The notes: generated by a model not told the origin, from the sequence alone. DNA of 64,000 nt from Chitinophaga sp. MM2321 (GCF_964033635.1 NZ_OZ035533.1:372001-436000), one strand, 5' to 3'; shown: positions 25,677 to 34,982, counted from the stretch's first letter. Numbers and translations: made by a program.

Positions 25677-26159
25677 ATGAAGAATATAACAAGGCTCCTC
25701 ACAGGCTTATTATTGTTTTTATTTTCCTGTGGTGAGGGAGATAGTGTGCCACGCAACATCATCGGCAAAGAAAAGATGAGCGCGATCCTGGTGGATATGA
25801 CGCTGGCAGACGCCTATAGCAACGAATTAATGGTGCAGGCCCTGCGACTTCCTGATTCATTGCGGCAGGAAAAGGTAAAGGTGTTTTACAAACAGATCCT
25901 GGATCTTCATAAAGTAAGTATAAAAGAATTTACAACCAGCTATGCTTACTATGAAAGTCATCCGGATAAATTGAGAGATGTATTCCAGGTGGTACAGGCA
26001 GATATCAGCGCAAGAAAAAATAAACTGGGCAATCCAATCGACGAAAACGCACCATTACTATTCCGTTTGAAAAGTATATTCCCATATGCAGAAAAAGTTA
26101 TCGCCCTGCCGAGAACCGATACTATACGGCCTTTCGTGAAACGGGCGCTTGTAAAATAA
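25677..26159 (+). CDS. DUF4296-type lipoprotein
   Basis: 160 residues; lipoprotein signal peptide with FLFSC (Cys18). The rest is helical, with MSAILVDMTLADAYSNEL and YAYYESHPDKL, matching DUF4296, a Bacteroidota-only family of unknown function. Fits the conserved neighbourhood after the DUF4835 gene; 12 nt before scoA. Confidence 0.75.
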   Translation: MKNITRLLTGLLLFLFSCGEGDSVPRNIIGKEKMSAILVDMTLADAYSNELMVQALRLPDSLRQEKVKVFYKQILDLHKVSIKEFTTSYAYYESHPDKLRDVFQVVQADISARKNKLGNPIDENAPLLFRLKSIFPYAEKVIALPRTDTIRPFVKRALVK

Positions 26160-26171
26160 AAACACCGAAAC

Positions 26172-26864
26172 ATGAACAAAGTATTCGCAAATGCAGCTGA
26201 AGCCATACATGATATACAAGATGGCGCGGTGATAATGCTGGGAGGATTTGGTTTATGTGGTATTCCTGAAAACAGTATCCATGCACTGGTAGATAAAGGT
26301 TCGAAAGATCTTATCTGTATTTCCAATAACGCAGGTGTGGATGACTTTGGACTGGGCCTTCTTTTAAAGACCCGGCAGATCAGGAAGATGATGTCATCGT
26401 ATGTAGGAGAAAACGCCGAATTTGAACGGCAGTTACTGGCCGGAGAACTGGAAGTAGACCTGATTCCACAAGGTACTTTAGCCACCCGTATCCAGATGGC
26501 CGCAATGGGCATCCCCGCTTTTTTTACCCCCGCCGGTTATGGAACCGAAATTGCCGAAGGCAAAGAGACACGTGAATTTGATGGCAAGCAATACCTGATG
26601 GAAATGGCGCTGCACGCAGACTTCGCCATTGTGAAAGCCTGGAAAGGCGATACCATGGGAAACCTGCAATTCCGGAAGGCTACCCGCAACTTCAGTACCT
26701 CCATGGCCAAAGCAGGGCAGGTTACTATTGTTGAAGTGGAACAGCTGGTACAACCCGGTGAGCTGGACCCGGATCAGATCCATGTGGCCGGGATCTATGT
26801 GCACCGCATCTTCCAGGGAAGTAATTATGAAAAACGGATAGAACGTAAAACCGTGAAGATGTAA
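26172..26864 (+). CDS. scoA: 3-oxoacid CoA-transferase subunit A
   Basis: Alpha subunit of succinyl-CoA:3-ketoacid CoA transferase, which moves CoA from succinyl-CoA to acetoacetate. CoA-binding glycine motif MLGGFGLCGIPEN (about 23-35), ISNNAGVDDFGLG, FFTPAGYGTEIAEGKE and ADFAIVKAWKGDTMGNLQF are typical of family I CoA transferases. 230 residues. Followed after about 60 nt by subunit B; the pair forms the heteromer. Confidence 0.95.
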   Translation: MNKVFANAAEAIHDIQDGAVIMLGGFGLCGIPENSIHALVDKGSKDLICISNNAGVDDFGLGLLLKTRQIRKMMSSYVGENAEFERQLLAGELEVDLIPQGTLATRIQMAAMGIPAFFTPAGYGTEIAEGKETREFDGKQYLMEMALHADFAIVKAWKGDTMGNLQFRKATRNFSTSMAKAGQVTIVEVEQLVQPGELDPDQIHVAGIYVHRIFQGSNYEKRIERKTVKM

Positions 26865-26924
26865 TAGCGCACTATTACAATGCAGCAAAAGTCCACCAAT
26901 TTCCATCTCTCAAAATCAGTTTTT

Positions 26925-27581
26925 ATGTCGCTTGATAAATATGGTATCGCCAAAAGAATCGCGCAGGAATTACAGGATGGTATGTATGTAAACCTGGGCA
27001 TCGGTATTCCTACCCTGGTAGCCAATTATATTCCCGCAGGTATTTCTATTATGATGCAGTCTGAAAACGGGATGTTGGGCATGGGTCCTTATCCGTTGGA
27101 AGAAGACATCGATGCTGACCTGATCAATGCCGGCAAAGAAACGGTTACTTTATTACCTGGTGGCAGCTTCTTCGACTCTGCCGAAAGTTTTGGAATGATC
27201 CGCGCCGGTAAGGTAGACCTCACCGTACTCGGTGCTATGGAAGTATCTCAGCGTGGTGATATTGCCAACTGGAAAATTCCTGGTAAGATGGTGAAAGGAA
27301 TGGGCGGCGCTATGGACCTCGTAGCTTCTGCCCGGAACATCATTGTAGCCATGATGCATACCAACCCCAAAGGTGAAAGCAAACTATTACCCCAATGTAC
27401 GCTGCCGCTGACCGGCGTTAACTGCGTAAAGAAAATAGTCACCGAGCTCGCAGTACTGGAAGTTACGCCGGATGGCTTTAAGCTGTTGGAGCGTGCGCCG
27501 GGTGTGAGCGTAGAAGAAATCAAATCAAAAACTGCCGGAAAACTGATCATAGCAGGAGAAATTCCTGAAATGGTTTTGTGA
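26925..27581 (+). CDS. scoB: 3-oxoacid CoA-transferase subunit B
   Basis: Beta subunit of the same enzyme. The catalytic glutamate is in [12 protein letters not shown] (SENG motif); also [15 protein letters not shown] and [19 protein letters not shown]. The open frame begins at an ATG at 26880, but ATG 26925 gives the usual N-terminus [16 protein letters not shown] and 218 residues. Confidence 0.95.
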   Translation: MSLDKYGIAKRIAQELQDGMYVNLGIGIPTLVANYIPAGISIMMQSENGMLGMGPYPLEEDIDADLINAGKETVTLLPGGSFFDSAESFGMIRAGKVDLTVLGAMEVSQRGDIANWKIPGKMVKGMGGAMDLVASARNIIVAMMHTNPKGESKLLPQCTLPLTGVNCVKKIVTELAVLEVTPDGFKLLERAPGVSVEEIKSKTAGKLIIAGEIPEMVL

Positions 27582-27709
27582 TAAATTCTTATCGAGGTGT
27601 TTATTTTTTAAGGAAACGTACTTTTACGCTTGCGTTATAAATTAAATATTTATAATCTTGCATAATAAATCGTTAATTCCAAACAGATCCTTATAACTAA
27701 ACACAACCT

Positions 27710-29113
27710 ATGAAGAGAATTTCTACCTTCCTGTTACTGTCATGCAGTACACTGTCGTTGTATGCCCAGGATTTTGCCGGGTTCCGTACCAGTAATTATG
27801 CCGGGGTAAACAGTGTTTTTTCCAACCCGGCCAACATCGCCGACAGCCGTTACCGCTGGGATGTAAACCTGGTTTCCTTAAACGTGGGTGTATCCAACAA
27901 CCAGCTGAAATATAGCCTGGGAGATGTGGGCAACGCTTTTGGTGAAGACACCCTTAAGAGCCAGCTCTTTGGTCAGAGCAAAGGGTTGACACGCGCCCTG
28001 GTAAATGTAACGGTGAATGTACCATCTTTCATGTTCAATGTAGGTAAGATGTCTTTTGCTGTTACTTCCCGTGCCCGCGTGGTAGCCAATGTTACGGACA
28101 TAGATGGTAAACTTGCGGACAAAGTAATGAACGACTTCTCCGATATAGATCCTGATGCGTTTCCTTACACCCTTGCATCCAACAGCAATATGCGCATTGC
28201 ATTAAATGCCTGGTCTGAGTATGGCGTGTCTGCTGCGCGTGAAGTGATCAGTGCAGGACCACACTTCCTGAAAGCGGGCGTTACCCTGAAGTACCTGGCA
28301 GGCGCTGGTAGCGGTAGTATAAATATTGACCGGCTGCACGCTACCATGGATGTAGATGAAGCACAACAGGATACTTACCTGACCAACGCTTCGGGTCGCA
28401 TTGGTATGAATTTTTCCGGCATCAATATGTCCGATTTCAAAGTGGAAGATGTTACACGCACTACAGGCCGCGGTTTTGGCGCCGATCTGGGTCTGGTATA
28501 TGAATATCGTCCTGACAGTGAAATCAGTGCCAACAAAGGATTAAACAAATATAAATTCCGCTTTGGCTTGTCGCTGGTAGATTTTGGCAAGATTAAATAT
28601 GAAAAGGATATGTCGCGCAGTGGAAGCTATGCGATCAACATTCCTGCCAACCAGAACTTTTATATGAGCAGCCTGGAAGGTGTACAGCTGGATAATTACA
28701 ATACTGAGCTGGCGAAGTATCCACAGTATTTTACAGCTGATAGCGACAACAGCAATACCGGCTATTCCATCAGTTTACCTACAACTTTGCAACTGGATGG
28801 CGACTATCATATCCATCATTCATTTTATGTAAACGTGGGTGTACAACTGGCTTTAACTTCGGGTGAAAACAAACCTTACAACACCCAATATTACAGTGGA
28901 TTCAGTATTACACCACGTTATGATGGCCGTATATTTGGTTTCTTCCTGCCTGTTAGTTACAATGCATTAACTAAAATGAATGCCGGCGCCAGCGTACGTG
29001 TTGGTCCGTTGTTCTTTGGTTCGGGCAGTGTGTTGAGCGCCCTGTTCGGTTCTTCTCACCAGGTCGATGGATTCCTTGGGATCAGGTTTGGTGGCCTGCA
29101 GAAACGGAAATGA
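27710..29113 (+). CDS. DUF5723-type outer-membrane protein
   Basis: 467 residues with a signal peptide ending at LSLYAQD. The mature start FAGFRTSNYAGVNSVFSNPANIADSRYRWDVNL resembles the DUF5723 family of predicted beta-barrel proteins, and the alternating hydrophobic pattern with an aromatic C-terminal region (VDGFLGIRFGGLQKRK) agrees with an outer-membrane barrel. A weak promoter TAATCTTG lies about 50 nt upstream. No function is known. It is followed by a perfect 32-bp palindrome. Confidence 0.7.
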   Translation: MKRISTFLLLSCSTLSLYAQDFAGFRTSNYAGVNSVFSNPANIADSRYRWDVNLVSLNVGVSNNQLKYSLGDVGNAFGEDTLKSQLFGQSKGLTRALVNVTVNVPSFMFNVGKMSFAVTSRARVVANVTDIDGKLADKVMNDFSDIDPDAFPYTLASNSNMRIALNAWSEYGVSAAREVISAGPHFLKAGVTLKYLAGAGSGSINIDRLHATMDVDEAQQDTYLTNASGRIGMNFSGINMSDFKVEDVTRTTGRGFGADLGLVYEYRPDSEISANKGLNKYKFRFGLSLVDFGKIKYEKDMSRSGSYAINIPANQNFYMSSLEGVQLDNYNTELAKYPQYFTADSDNSNTGYSISLPTTLQLDGDYHIHHSFYVNVGVQLALTSGENKPYNTQYYSGFSITPRYDGRIFGFFLPVSYNALTKMNAGASVRVGPLFFGSGSVLSALFGSSHQVDGFLGIRFGGLQKRK

Positions 29114-29125
29114 TTTTGATGTTTT

Positions 29126-29201
29126 TTTATTTATAGATGCAGATATTTTGTTTCAATAATACATGCTGCATTGAAACAAAATATCTGCATCTATAAATAA
29201 A
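29126..29201. repeat. Perfect 32-bp inverted repeat (palindrome family)
   Basis: 29126-29157 and 29170-29201 are exact reverse complements, loop 12 nt. Lies between two plus-strand genes. A T-rich flank lies on the left (29122-29128) but none on the right, so it is a poor terminator for the upstream gene. Its arm resembles the decayed repeat at 2916-3024. Confidence 0.9.
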
Positions 29202-29242
29202 GAAATGACAAAATTATTGGGTAACTTACAACTTGCTAAAAA

Positions 29243-30091
29243 ATGTCCGAGGTGCAAGTTGGTTTTCTTTGTTATAACGGTAAATATGTCCCCGCTGCTG
29301 ACCCGATTTTTACTGCAGATAATCGTTCATTCCGTTATGGAGATGGATGTTTTGAAACCCTGAAAGTATACCAGGGGAATGTACTGCTGGCGGATTTACA
29401 TTTTGAGCGATTACTCGCCAGTCTTAACCTCCTGCACTTTGATATCCCTGCCAGTTTTACCAAAGCTTTTTTTATCGGGCACATTATTGATCTGTGCAAC
29501 AAGAATAACATGTCTGCCATGGCGCGGGTGAGGTTTGCGGTATTTCGCTCTGATGGCGGGTTGTACGACCCTATCAATAATTTACCCAACTTCGTGATCC
29601 AGTCGTGGGACCTGAGCCCCGGCGTATTGGAGCTGAATGAAAACGGCCTGGTCATGGATATTTTTCCGGATGTGAAAAAGAGTTGTGATAAATTGTCTTC
29701 CATCAAATCCAATAACTGTTTGCCTTATGTAATGGCTGCGATGTATGCAAAACAACATCAGCTGAATGAAGCTGTGCTGCTGAATCAATATGGCCGCGTA
29801 GCAGACAGTACAATCGCCAATATATTTGTGGTGCATCATAAAACAATCTATACACCACCTTTATCAGAAGGATGTGTATGTGGTGTGATGCGTAAATACC
29901 TGCTTAAAACAGTACTGAATTTTAAAGTAGAAGAAAAACCACTTGCGGTAGAAGACCTGGAAAATGCAGATGAAATCTTTTTAACCAATGCCATCTACGG
30001 TATACGCTGGGTGGGCCTCTTCCGCGATAGCAGCTATGGCAACGCCACTGCTGCTATCCTGCACGAAATACTTCACGAAGGCATGTTATAA
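29243..30091 (+). CDS. Class IV aminotransferase (BCAT/ADCL type)
   Basis: PLP enzyme of fold type IV, 282 residues. FRYGDGCFETLKVYQG at the N-terminus, the probable PLP lysine in SSIKSNNCLPYVMA, and the cofactor motif EAVLLNQYGRVADSTIANIF, which has Asp where Glu is usual before STIAN. It could be a branched-chain amino acid aminotransferase or aminodeoxychorismate lyase (PabC); nothing nearby decides this. Confidence 0.85.
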   Translation: MSEVQVGFLCYNGKYVPAADPIFTADNRSFRYGDGCFETLKVYQGNVLLADLHFERLLASLNLLHFDIPASFTKAFFIGHIIDLCNKNNMSAMARVRFAVFRSDGGLYDPINNLPNFVIQSWDLSPGVLELNENGLVMDIFPDVKKSCDKLSSIKSNNCLPYVMAAMYAKQHQLNEAVLLNQYGRVADSTIANIFVVHHKTIYTPPLSEGCVCGVMRKYLLKTVLNFKVEEKPLAVEDLENADEIFLTNAIYGIRWVGLFRDSSYGNATAAILHEILHEGML

Positions 30092-30144
30092 AAATGGGTC
30101 CGGAAATATTTGAAAAGAGAGACGTTATAGAAAGTAACGGTGAC

Positions 30145-30957
30145 CTATATACGATTTTTACTCCCTGCTGTCAAAGTAGCGGCATCCATTAATGCCTTCA
30201 CGGCTGCTTCCCCTTCAGCGCCGAGGTCGAGACTAAAATCATTTACATATAAATCAATATGCTGGCGCATCACTTGTTCATCCATTTCCTGTGCGTGTGA
30301 TTTTACATAATCAGACAGCTGTGGATATTCGCTATAGGCGTGTTGCAAACTTTTATGAATGAGTGTATCTACCTGGGCGCGCGTTTCGGCGGGTATATCT
30401 TTGCGGATGAAGATGCCGCCTAACGGAATAGGATTTCCGGTGGTTTGCTCCCAGTATTCGCCCATGTCCATCAGTTTTACGAGTCCTTTCAGCTGGTAGG
30501 TGAAGCGGTTTTCGTGAATGATCACGCCGGCATCTACATCGCCGTTGAGCACGGCGTTTTCTATTTCTGAAAACAGCATCACCTGTTTGTGCTGAGCTTC
30601 CGGAAAGGCAATAGAGAAGAGGAGATTGGCGGTGGTGTTTTCACCGGGGATTGCTATTCTCAGGTTTTTGATAGCTTCTTTAGGGTAATCTTTTTTAGCG
30701 ATGAGCAGTGGCCCGCAACCCCGGCCAAGTGCGCTGCCGCTGTTGAGCAGGTCGTATTGCGCACTTACTTTCAGGTATACGGCGAAGCTCAGTTTGGTAA
30801 TGGGTAGCTTGCCTTCCAGCGCCCATCTGTTGAGCGTTTCCACGTCTTCCAGTTGTGTGTCGAATGTAAAGCCCTGCGTGTCGATCTTGTTATTTACCAT
30901 TGCGTCAAAAATGAAAGTATCATTCGGACAAGGTGAAAAGCCAATAGATAAATGCAT
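30145..30957 (-). CDS. mqnD: 1,4-dihydroxy-6-naphthoate synthase MqnD
   Basis: Menaquinone synthesis by the futalosine route; makes 1,4-dihydroxy-6-naphthoate from cyclic dehypoxanthinylfutalosine. 270 residues, periplasmic-binding-protein-like fold without a signal peptide. Family motifs: IGFSPCPNDTFIFDAMVN, LPITKLSFAVY, GSALGRGCGPLLIAKK, GVIIHENRFTY. Next to mqnB, also minus strand, 24 nt apart, so the two form a short operon. The other mqn genes are not in this window. Confidence 0.93.
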   Translation of the reverse strand: MHLSIGFSPCPNDTFIFDAMVNNKIDTQGFTFDTQLEDVETLNRWALEGKLPITKLSFAVYLKVSAQYDLLNSGSALGRGCGPLLIAKKDYPKEAIKNLRIAIPGENTTANLLFSIAFPEAQHKQVMLFSEIENAVLNGDVDAGVIIHENRFTYQLKGLVKLMDMGEYWEQTTGNPIPLGGIFIRKDIPAETRAQVDTLIHKSLQHAYSEYPQLSDYVKSHAQEMDEQVMRQHIDLYVNDFSLDLGAEGEAAVKALMDAATLTAGSKNRI

Positions 30958-30981
30958 ATACTATCAAAATTTTATTTATAA

Positions 30982-31665
30982 TCAGATAAGAGACAGTGTC
31001 TCTGCTGTTTTGATCAATTCATTGTTGAGTGCCTTAATGGCAGCCGGGATCTTCCACTTACTTTTATCTCTTACTTCCACGTAGTTGGATAAGCTGCGGA
31101 GCTGGAGGAAGGGAATATTTTCCAGCAGGCAGGCGTAGTGAAAGGCGGCGCCTTCCATGCTTTCTATGTCGGGTGCGTATTTGCTTTCCAGCCGGGCAAT
31201 GGTGGACAGGCTGCCGCTGACCATATTCACGCTAACGCCTGTGGCCCTTTGTAATGCAGGCTGGTGGGGAAGTCCGGCGAAGGTGTTTACAAGACTATCG
31301 CCCGTGAAAGGTGGCTGTGAAGGTTGCCAGAGCTGAATATCAAATAAATCTTTAAACTGATCATGGTCTTCCGCTCCGAGGTCGGCGAGGTATTCTTTTT
31401 CCACCATCACTACCGTGCCCAGTTCCCATTCGTGGCGAAAACAGCCGCCAATGCCGGCCTGAATGGCCATATCCGGGCGGTGGGCCGCCAGGTACCTTCC
31501 CAGGCTGAACGCGGTGTGCATCATGCCGATACCGGCAATGAGTATTTCAATATCGCAGTTGGCCAGGCGGTATTGGTGGGCAGATACGGCTTGGCTATGT
31601 TGGTCCAGGAAGTCCATAAATGGCTGTATTTCCAGTGTGGTAGCCGCGGTAACCAATAATTTCAT
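30982..31665 (-). CDS. mqnB: Futalosine hydrolase MqnB
   Basis: Nucleoside phosphorylase-like hydrolase that releases hypoxanthine from futalosine in menaquinone synthesis. 227 residues: LVTAATTLEIQPFMDFL, IAGIGMMHTAFSLGRYL, IQAGIGGCF and the C-terminal MVSGSLSTIARL...ESMEGAAFHYACL, with the catalytic-type SMEGA segment. MTA/SAH nucleosidases look similar, but the adjacent mqnD favours MqnB. Confidence 0.9.
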   Translation of the reverse strand: MKLLVTAATTLEIQPFMDFLDQHSQAVSAHQYRLANCDIEILIAGIGMMHTAFSLGRYLAAHRPDMAIQAGIGGCFRHEWELGTVVMVEKEYLADLGAEDHDQFKDLFDIQLWQPSQPPFTGDSLVNTFAGLPHQPALQRATGVSVNMVSGSLSTIARLESKYAPDIESMEGAAFHYACLLENIPFLQLRSLSNYVEVRDKSKWKIPAAIKALNNELIKTAETLSLI

Positions 31666-31754
31666 GGGGCAAAATTACATCAAAAATGGTTGTTCCCCGT
31701 GTAAAACAATTGACAGGAATAAGGATAAATAGGGACGAACTCATGGAATAATGG

Positions 31755-31762
31755 TATTTTTG
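31755..31762 (+). promoter_or_regulatory. Bacteroidota -7 promoter element of queD
   Basis: TATTTTTG, exact TAnnTTTG, 18 nt before the ATG at 31781. It lies downstream of the earlier in-frame ATG (31751), which supports 31781 as the start. Confidence 0.5.
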
Positions 31763-31780
31763 CAAAAATTTTTTGTTATA

Positions 31781-32194
31781 ATGATCTATTTAACGCGCGT
31801 AGAAAACTTCAATGCAGCGCATAAGTTATCTAATCCGGGCTGGAGCATAGAAAAGAATGAAGAAGTTTTTGGAAAATGCGCCAATGCTAACTGGCATGGT
31901 CATAACTACGAACTGCACGTTACCATAAAAGGCAATCCCGATGCTGAAACGGGTTTTGTATTCAATGCTAAAACACTGGGTGTAATTGTAAAGGATGTAG
32001 TGATCGAAAAGATAGATCACCGCAACCTGAATCTGGATGTGGATTTTATGGCAGGTAAGTTTACCTCTGCTGAAAATCTGGCTATCGCCATATGGGACCA
32101 GCTGGCCCCGCATCTGCCTGCAGAAGTGCAGTTGCATTGCATCAAGTTGTATGAAACACCACGCATATACGTAGAATACTACGGTGGTAAATAA
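31781..32194 (+). CDS. queD: 6-carboxytetrahydropterin synthase QueD
   Basis: Converts dihydroneopterin triphosphate to 6-carboxytetrahydropterin in queuosine synthesis. Zinc-ligand histidines in FNAAHKL and NWHGHNYELHV, catalytic-type Cys in GKCANANWHGHN, and a C-terminal ETPRIYVEYYGG. 137 residues from ATG 31781. The next gene but on the same strand is folE, which makes the substrate. Could also be a PTPS-like paralogue used for another pterin. Confidence 0.92.
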   Translation: MIYLTRVENFNAAHKLSNPGWSIEKNEEVFGKCANANWHGHNYELHVTIKGNPDAETGFVFNAKTLGVIVKDVVIEKIDHRNLNLDVDFMAGKFTSAENLAIAIWDQLAPHLPAEVQLHCIKLYETPRIYVEYYGGK

Positions 32195-32311
32195 AAAACG
32201 GTAAGGGGTAGGATGAAGGCCGTTCATCCGGCCAGTGACGGAGATCGATATGACGTTGTGCCGAAGAAAAGTGCATTAATCAGATTTGGAATTTGATAAA
32301 ATCATATAAGG

Positions 32312-32899
32312 ATGGCGTATAATAAGGTTGAAAGTTATGATGATGAGATCACGTCCGGTCTTATTACCAATTACAAAGACAGTCTGGCATTGTTGGGCGA
32401 GGATCCGGAGCGGGAAGGACTGCTGAAAACACCTGAGCGCGTAGCGAAAGCGATGCAGTACCTTACACAAGGTTATCAACAGGATGCGAAAGAGATCCTG
32501 AATGGTGCAAAGTTTACAGAAGCTTATAGCGAGATGGTGATTGTAAAAGATATTGAATTGTATTCGTTGTGTGAGCATCATATGTTACCATTCTTCGGAA
32601 AGGCGCACGTGGCCTATATTCCCAATGGCTATATCACTGGCCTGAGCAAGATAGCCCGTGTTGTGGAAGTGTTTGCCCGCCGTTTACAGGTGCAGGAACG
32701 CATGACGCACCAGGTGCTGGATGCTATCCAGGATACGCTGCAACCGTTAGGGGTGGCGGTAGTGATAGAAGCGCAGCATCTGTGTATGATGATGCGGGGC
32801 GTACAAAAACAGAACTCACTGACCACCACTTCTGCCTTCAGCGGCCAGTTTGAAGATGGCAGAACCCGGAGTGAATTCATGAAACTGATCAGTAAGTAG
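32312..32899 (+). CDS. folE: GTP cyclohydrolase I FolE
   Basis: Converts GTP to dihydroneopterin triphosphate, first step of folate and of 7-deazapurine synthesis. 195 residues; zinc and active-site motifs [20 protein letters not shown] and [14 protein letters not shown], plus [20 protein letters not shown]. Adjacent to queD, so the supply of pterin to queuosine may be linked. Followed by an intrinsic terminator. Confidence 0.97.
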   Translation: MAYNKVESYDDEITSGLITNYKDSLALLGEDPEREGLLKTPERVAKAMQYLTQGYQQDAKEILNGAKFTEAYSEMVIVKDIELYSLCEHHMLPFFGKAHVAYIPNGYITGLSKIARVVEVFARRLQVQERMTHQVLDAIQDTLQPLGVAVVIEAQHLCMMMRGVQKQNSLTTTSAFSGQFEDGRTRSEFMKLISK

Positions 32900-32917
32900 G
32901 GGGAACCCGTTATTATA

Positions 32918-32959
32918 AAAAATGGTTTAGCCAGCTGCTGGTTAAACCATTTTTGTTTT
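32918..32959 (+). terminator. Intrinsic terminator after folE
   Basis: 32918-32935 pairs with 32937-32954 with one G.T position, including GCCAGC/GCTGGT; the right arm runs into TTTTTGTTTTT. The loop is tiny unless the innermost pairs open. Confidence 0.85.
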
Positions 32960-33009
32960 TATTTGCATTCGAAATACCAATCTTTTTTATATTAAAATTT
33001 AATTGATTG

Positions 33010-33017
33010 TATATTTG
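33010..33017 (+). promoter_or_regulatory. Bacteroidota -7 promoter element of fabD
   Basis: TATATTTG, exact TAnnTTTG, 42 nt before the fabD ATG; a T-run about 20 nt further up is a weak -33 match. Confidence 0.5.
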
Positions 33018-33058
33018 AATTGTTTTTTATTTGACATCAACAATACAACATAACCAAC

Positions 33059-33949
33059 ATGAAGCATGCATATGTATTTCCCGGACAAGGATCTCAGTTT
33101 CCGGGCATGGGCAAAAACCTGTATGACACCAATGCAAAAGCAAAAGAGCTGTTTGAGCAAGCCAACGAAATTTTAGGATTCCGCATTTCTGATATCATGT
33201 TTACGGGTACAGATGAGGACCTGAAGCAAACAAAAGTTACACAGCCGGCTGTTTTTCTGCATGCGGTCATTGCTTTTCTGTGTACAGAACATGCGCAACC
33301 TGAAATGGTGGCTGGTCATTCGCTGGGAGAATTTTCCGCACTGGTAGCCAATGGCGTGTTGTCATTTGAAGCAGCCCTGCGGCTGGTAGCTATCAGAGCT
33401 AATGCCATGCAGAAAGCCTGTGAGGTGCAACCATCTACTATGGCGGCTGTACTGGCGCTGGATGATGCAAAGGTGGAAGAGCTGTGTGCAAAAGTAACAG
33501 CAGATACCGGCGAGATTGTTGTTCCTGCTAATTATAACTGTCCCGGTCAACTGGTTATTTCCGGTAGCCTCAAAGGTGTAGAAATCGCCTGCGAAGTAAT
33601 GAAAGCAGCAGGTGCAAAAAGAGCCCTGATATTGCCTGTGGGTGGTGCATTCCACTCTCCGCTGATGGCGCCTGCCAAAGAAGAGCTGAAAGCTGCTATT
33701 GAAGAAACTACTTTCAATACACCATTATGCCCCATTTATCAGAACGTGGTGGCAACCGCCGTTACTGATCCGGCACAGATCAAACAAAACCTGATTGATC
33801 AGCTGACCGGCGCTGTAAAATGGACGCAATCCGTTCAGGCCATGGTAGCAGACGGCGGTAAGGAATTTACCGAAGTGGGCCCTGGTAAAGTATTACAAGG
33901 ACTCATCCAGAAAATCAATAAAGAAACGGTTGTAAACGGCATCAATTAA
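33059..33949 (+). CDS. fabD: Malonyl-CoA:ACP transacylase FabD
   Basis: Loads malonyl groups onto acyl carrier protein for fatty-acid synthesis. N-terminal FPGQGSQFPGMGK, nucleophile GHSLGEFSAL (Ser88), and GGAFHSPLMAPA with the active-site His. 296 residues, standard. Monocistronic: own promoter, then a palindrome and a convergent neighbour. Confidence 0.97.
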   Translation: MKHAYVFPGQGSQFPGMGKNLYDTNAKAKELFEQANEILGFRISDIMFTGTDEDLKQTKVTQPAVFLHAVIAFLCTEHAQPEMVAGHSLGEFSALVANGVLSFEAALRLVAIRANAMQKACEVQPSTMAAVLALDDAKVEELCAKVTADTGEIVVPANYNCPGQLVISGSLKGVEIACEVMKAAGAKRALILPVGGAFHSPLMAPAKEELKAAIEETTFNTPLCPIYQNVVATAVTDPAQIKQNLIDQLTGAVKWTQSVQAMVADGGKEFTEVGPGKVLQGLIQKINKETVVNGIN

Positions 33950-34067
33950 TATTTAGGGATTTTTTGATTTACGAATTTAGGGATTTGAAATGCAGCGGAA
34001 GTGATCAATTAAATCTCCGCCGCATTTCAAATCCCTAAATTCGTAAATCAAAAAATCCCTAAATATT
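33948..34067. repeat. 52-bp-arm inverted repeat between fabD and a GNAT gene
   Basis: 33948-33999 and 34016-34067 are reverse complements with one mismatch; loop 16 nt. It overlaps the last bases of both convergent genes (fabD stop at 33949, GNAT stop at 34059-34061). Nearly the same sequence occurs at 63216-63338. It could act as a bidirectional terminator. Confidence 0.9.
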
Positions 34068-34910
34068 TAATTCCATTTCGTACTGCGATAAGTATTGTTT
34101 TAATCCCGCCTGTTCCAGGAAGTGTCCTATTTCCGGAAATTTTTCATCGATATTAATAATGCTCATAGGGCCGTTAAGCGCAACAGCGGCGTGTTGCAGC
34201 AGTGCGCTGCCGATGCCTTTTCTGCGGAAACGGGGATGTATGGCGATGTTCCGGATACGCCGGCTTTCTTTGTGTACGCTTATATATCCGGCTAACTGCC
34301 CGTCAATAAAGGCTTCCCAGGTGATAGTGAGTGCCTGTTCCCGCTGAATGGACATGGGTGTATTAGACCAGGCGGGTTGCATATCCATGAAAGGAGAGAG
34401 GATAGTCCAGTCAGGATTTGTATTTTTTTGTATGGAGATGCCTGCCATTGCTTTATCTATCTGCACAGTGCCTTTGTAAGCATGGAACGTGCGTGTTTTG
34501 TGGAAACCACTGTTCGTATACGCTTTGATAGCAGGCAGATTGGTGCTGATCACTTCCAGCAGGATCTTCCTGATACCTTTTTGCTGATAAACCGGGATGA
34601 ATTTATCATACATCTTTTGTACGAGATGTTGTCCGCGGTAGGCCGGCATTACGCCGGTGCCACCATTGTATAATACCCGTGGCTTTTTATCATGATCTGT
34701 TCCATGCAACATAAATGCGCTGAGGGTATCGTCGTGGAAAGCGCCAACAGAGTAGGCCCGTTGCAGGTTTTCGCCTTTGATCTTTTGTTCCAGGATAGAA
34801 GGTGTCAGGTGCAGCGGTACGATATAATCACTGAAGGCTTCATTGAAAGTATGGCAGATACTTTCTGTAGATACGTGGCGAAGATCACGGAAATCGTGGA
34901 GGATGATCAT
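34059..34910 (-). CDS. Tandem GNAT acetyltransferase
   Basis: Two GNAT folds in one chain. First domain: LYNGGTGVMPAYRGQHLVQKMYD, a degenerate acetyl-CoA motif; second domain: IRNIAIHPRFRRKGIGSALLQHA, a clear R/Q-x-x-G-x-G/A motif. 284 residues from ATG 34910 (MIILHDFRDL); the frame continues to 34958 but that part overlaps a dyad and has no family character. Substrate unknown. The stop codon lies within a long palindrome. Confidence 0.8.
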   Translation of the reverse strand: MIILHDFRDLRHVSTESICHTFNEAFSDYIVPLHLTPSILEQKIKGENLQRAYSVGAFHDDTLSAFMLHGTDHDKKPRVLYNGGTGVMPAYRGQHLVQKMYDKFIPVYQQKGIRKILLEVISTNLPAIKAYTNSGFHKTRTFHAYKGTVQIDKAMAGISIQKNTNPDWTILSPFMDMQPAWSNTPMSIQREQALTITWEAFIDGQLAGYISVHKESRRIRNIAIHPRFRRKGIGSALLQHAAVALNGPMSIINIDEKFPEIGHFLEQAGLKQYLSQYEMELNI

Positions 34911-34920
34911 AAACGTAAAG

Positions 34921-34954
34921 TATGTCATCAATATTAATGATGATTGATGACATA
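34921..34954. repeat. Dyad upstream of the tandem GNAT gene
   Basis: TATGTCATCAAT (34921-34932) and ATTGATGACATA (34943-34954) are perfect reverse complements around a 10-nt centre. It sits just upstream of the preferred GNAT start (34910), where an operator would be expected; no T-run is present for a terminator. Confidence 0.5.
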
Positions 34955-34982
34955 CCACGACAGATTTTTATGAGCGGAAAAG

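Noticed and set aside
33948..34067. Insertion sequence ends
   Set aside because: No transposase or target duplication; arms are adjacent with a short loop, so it is a hairpin element.
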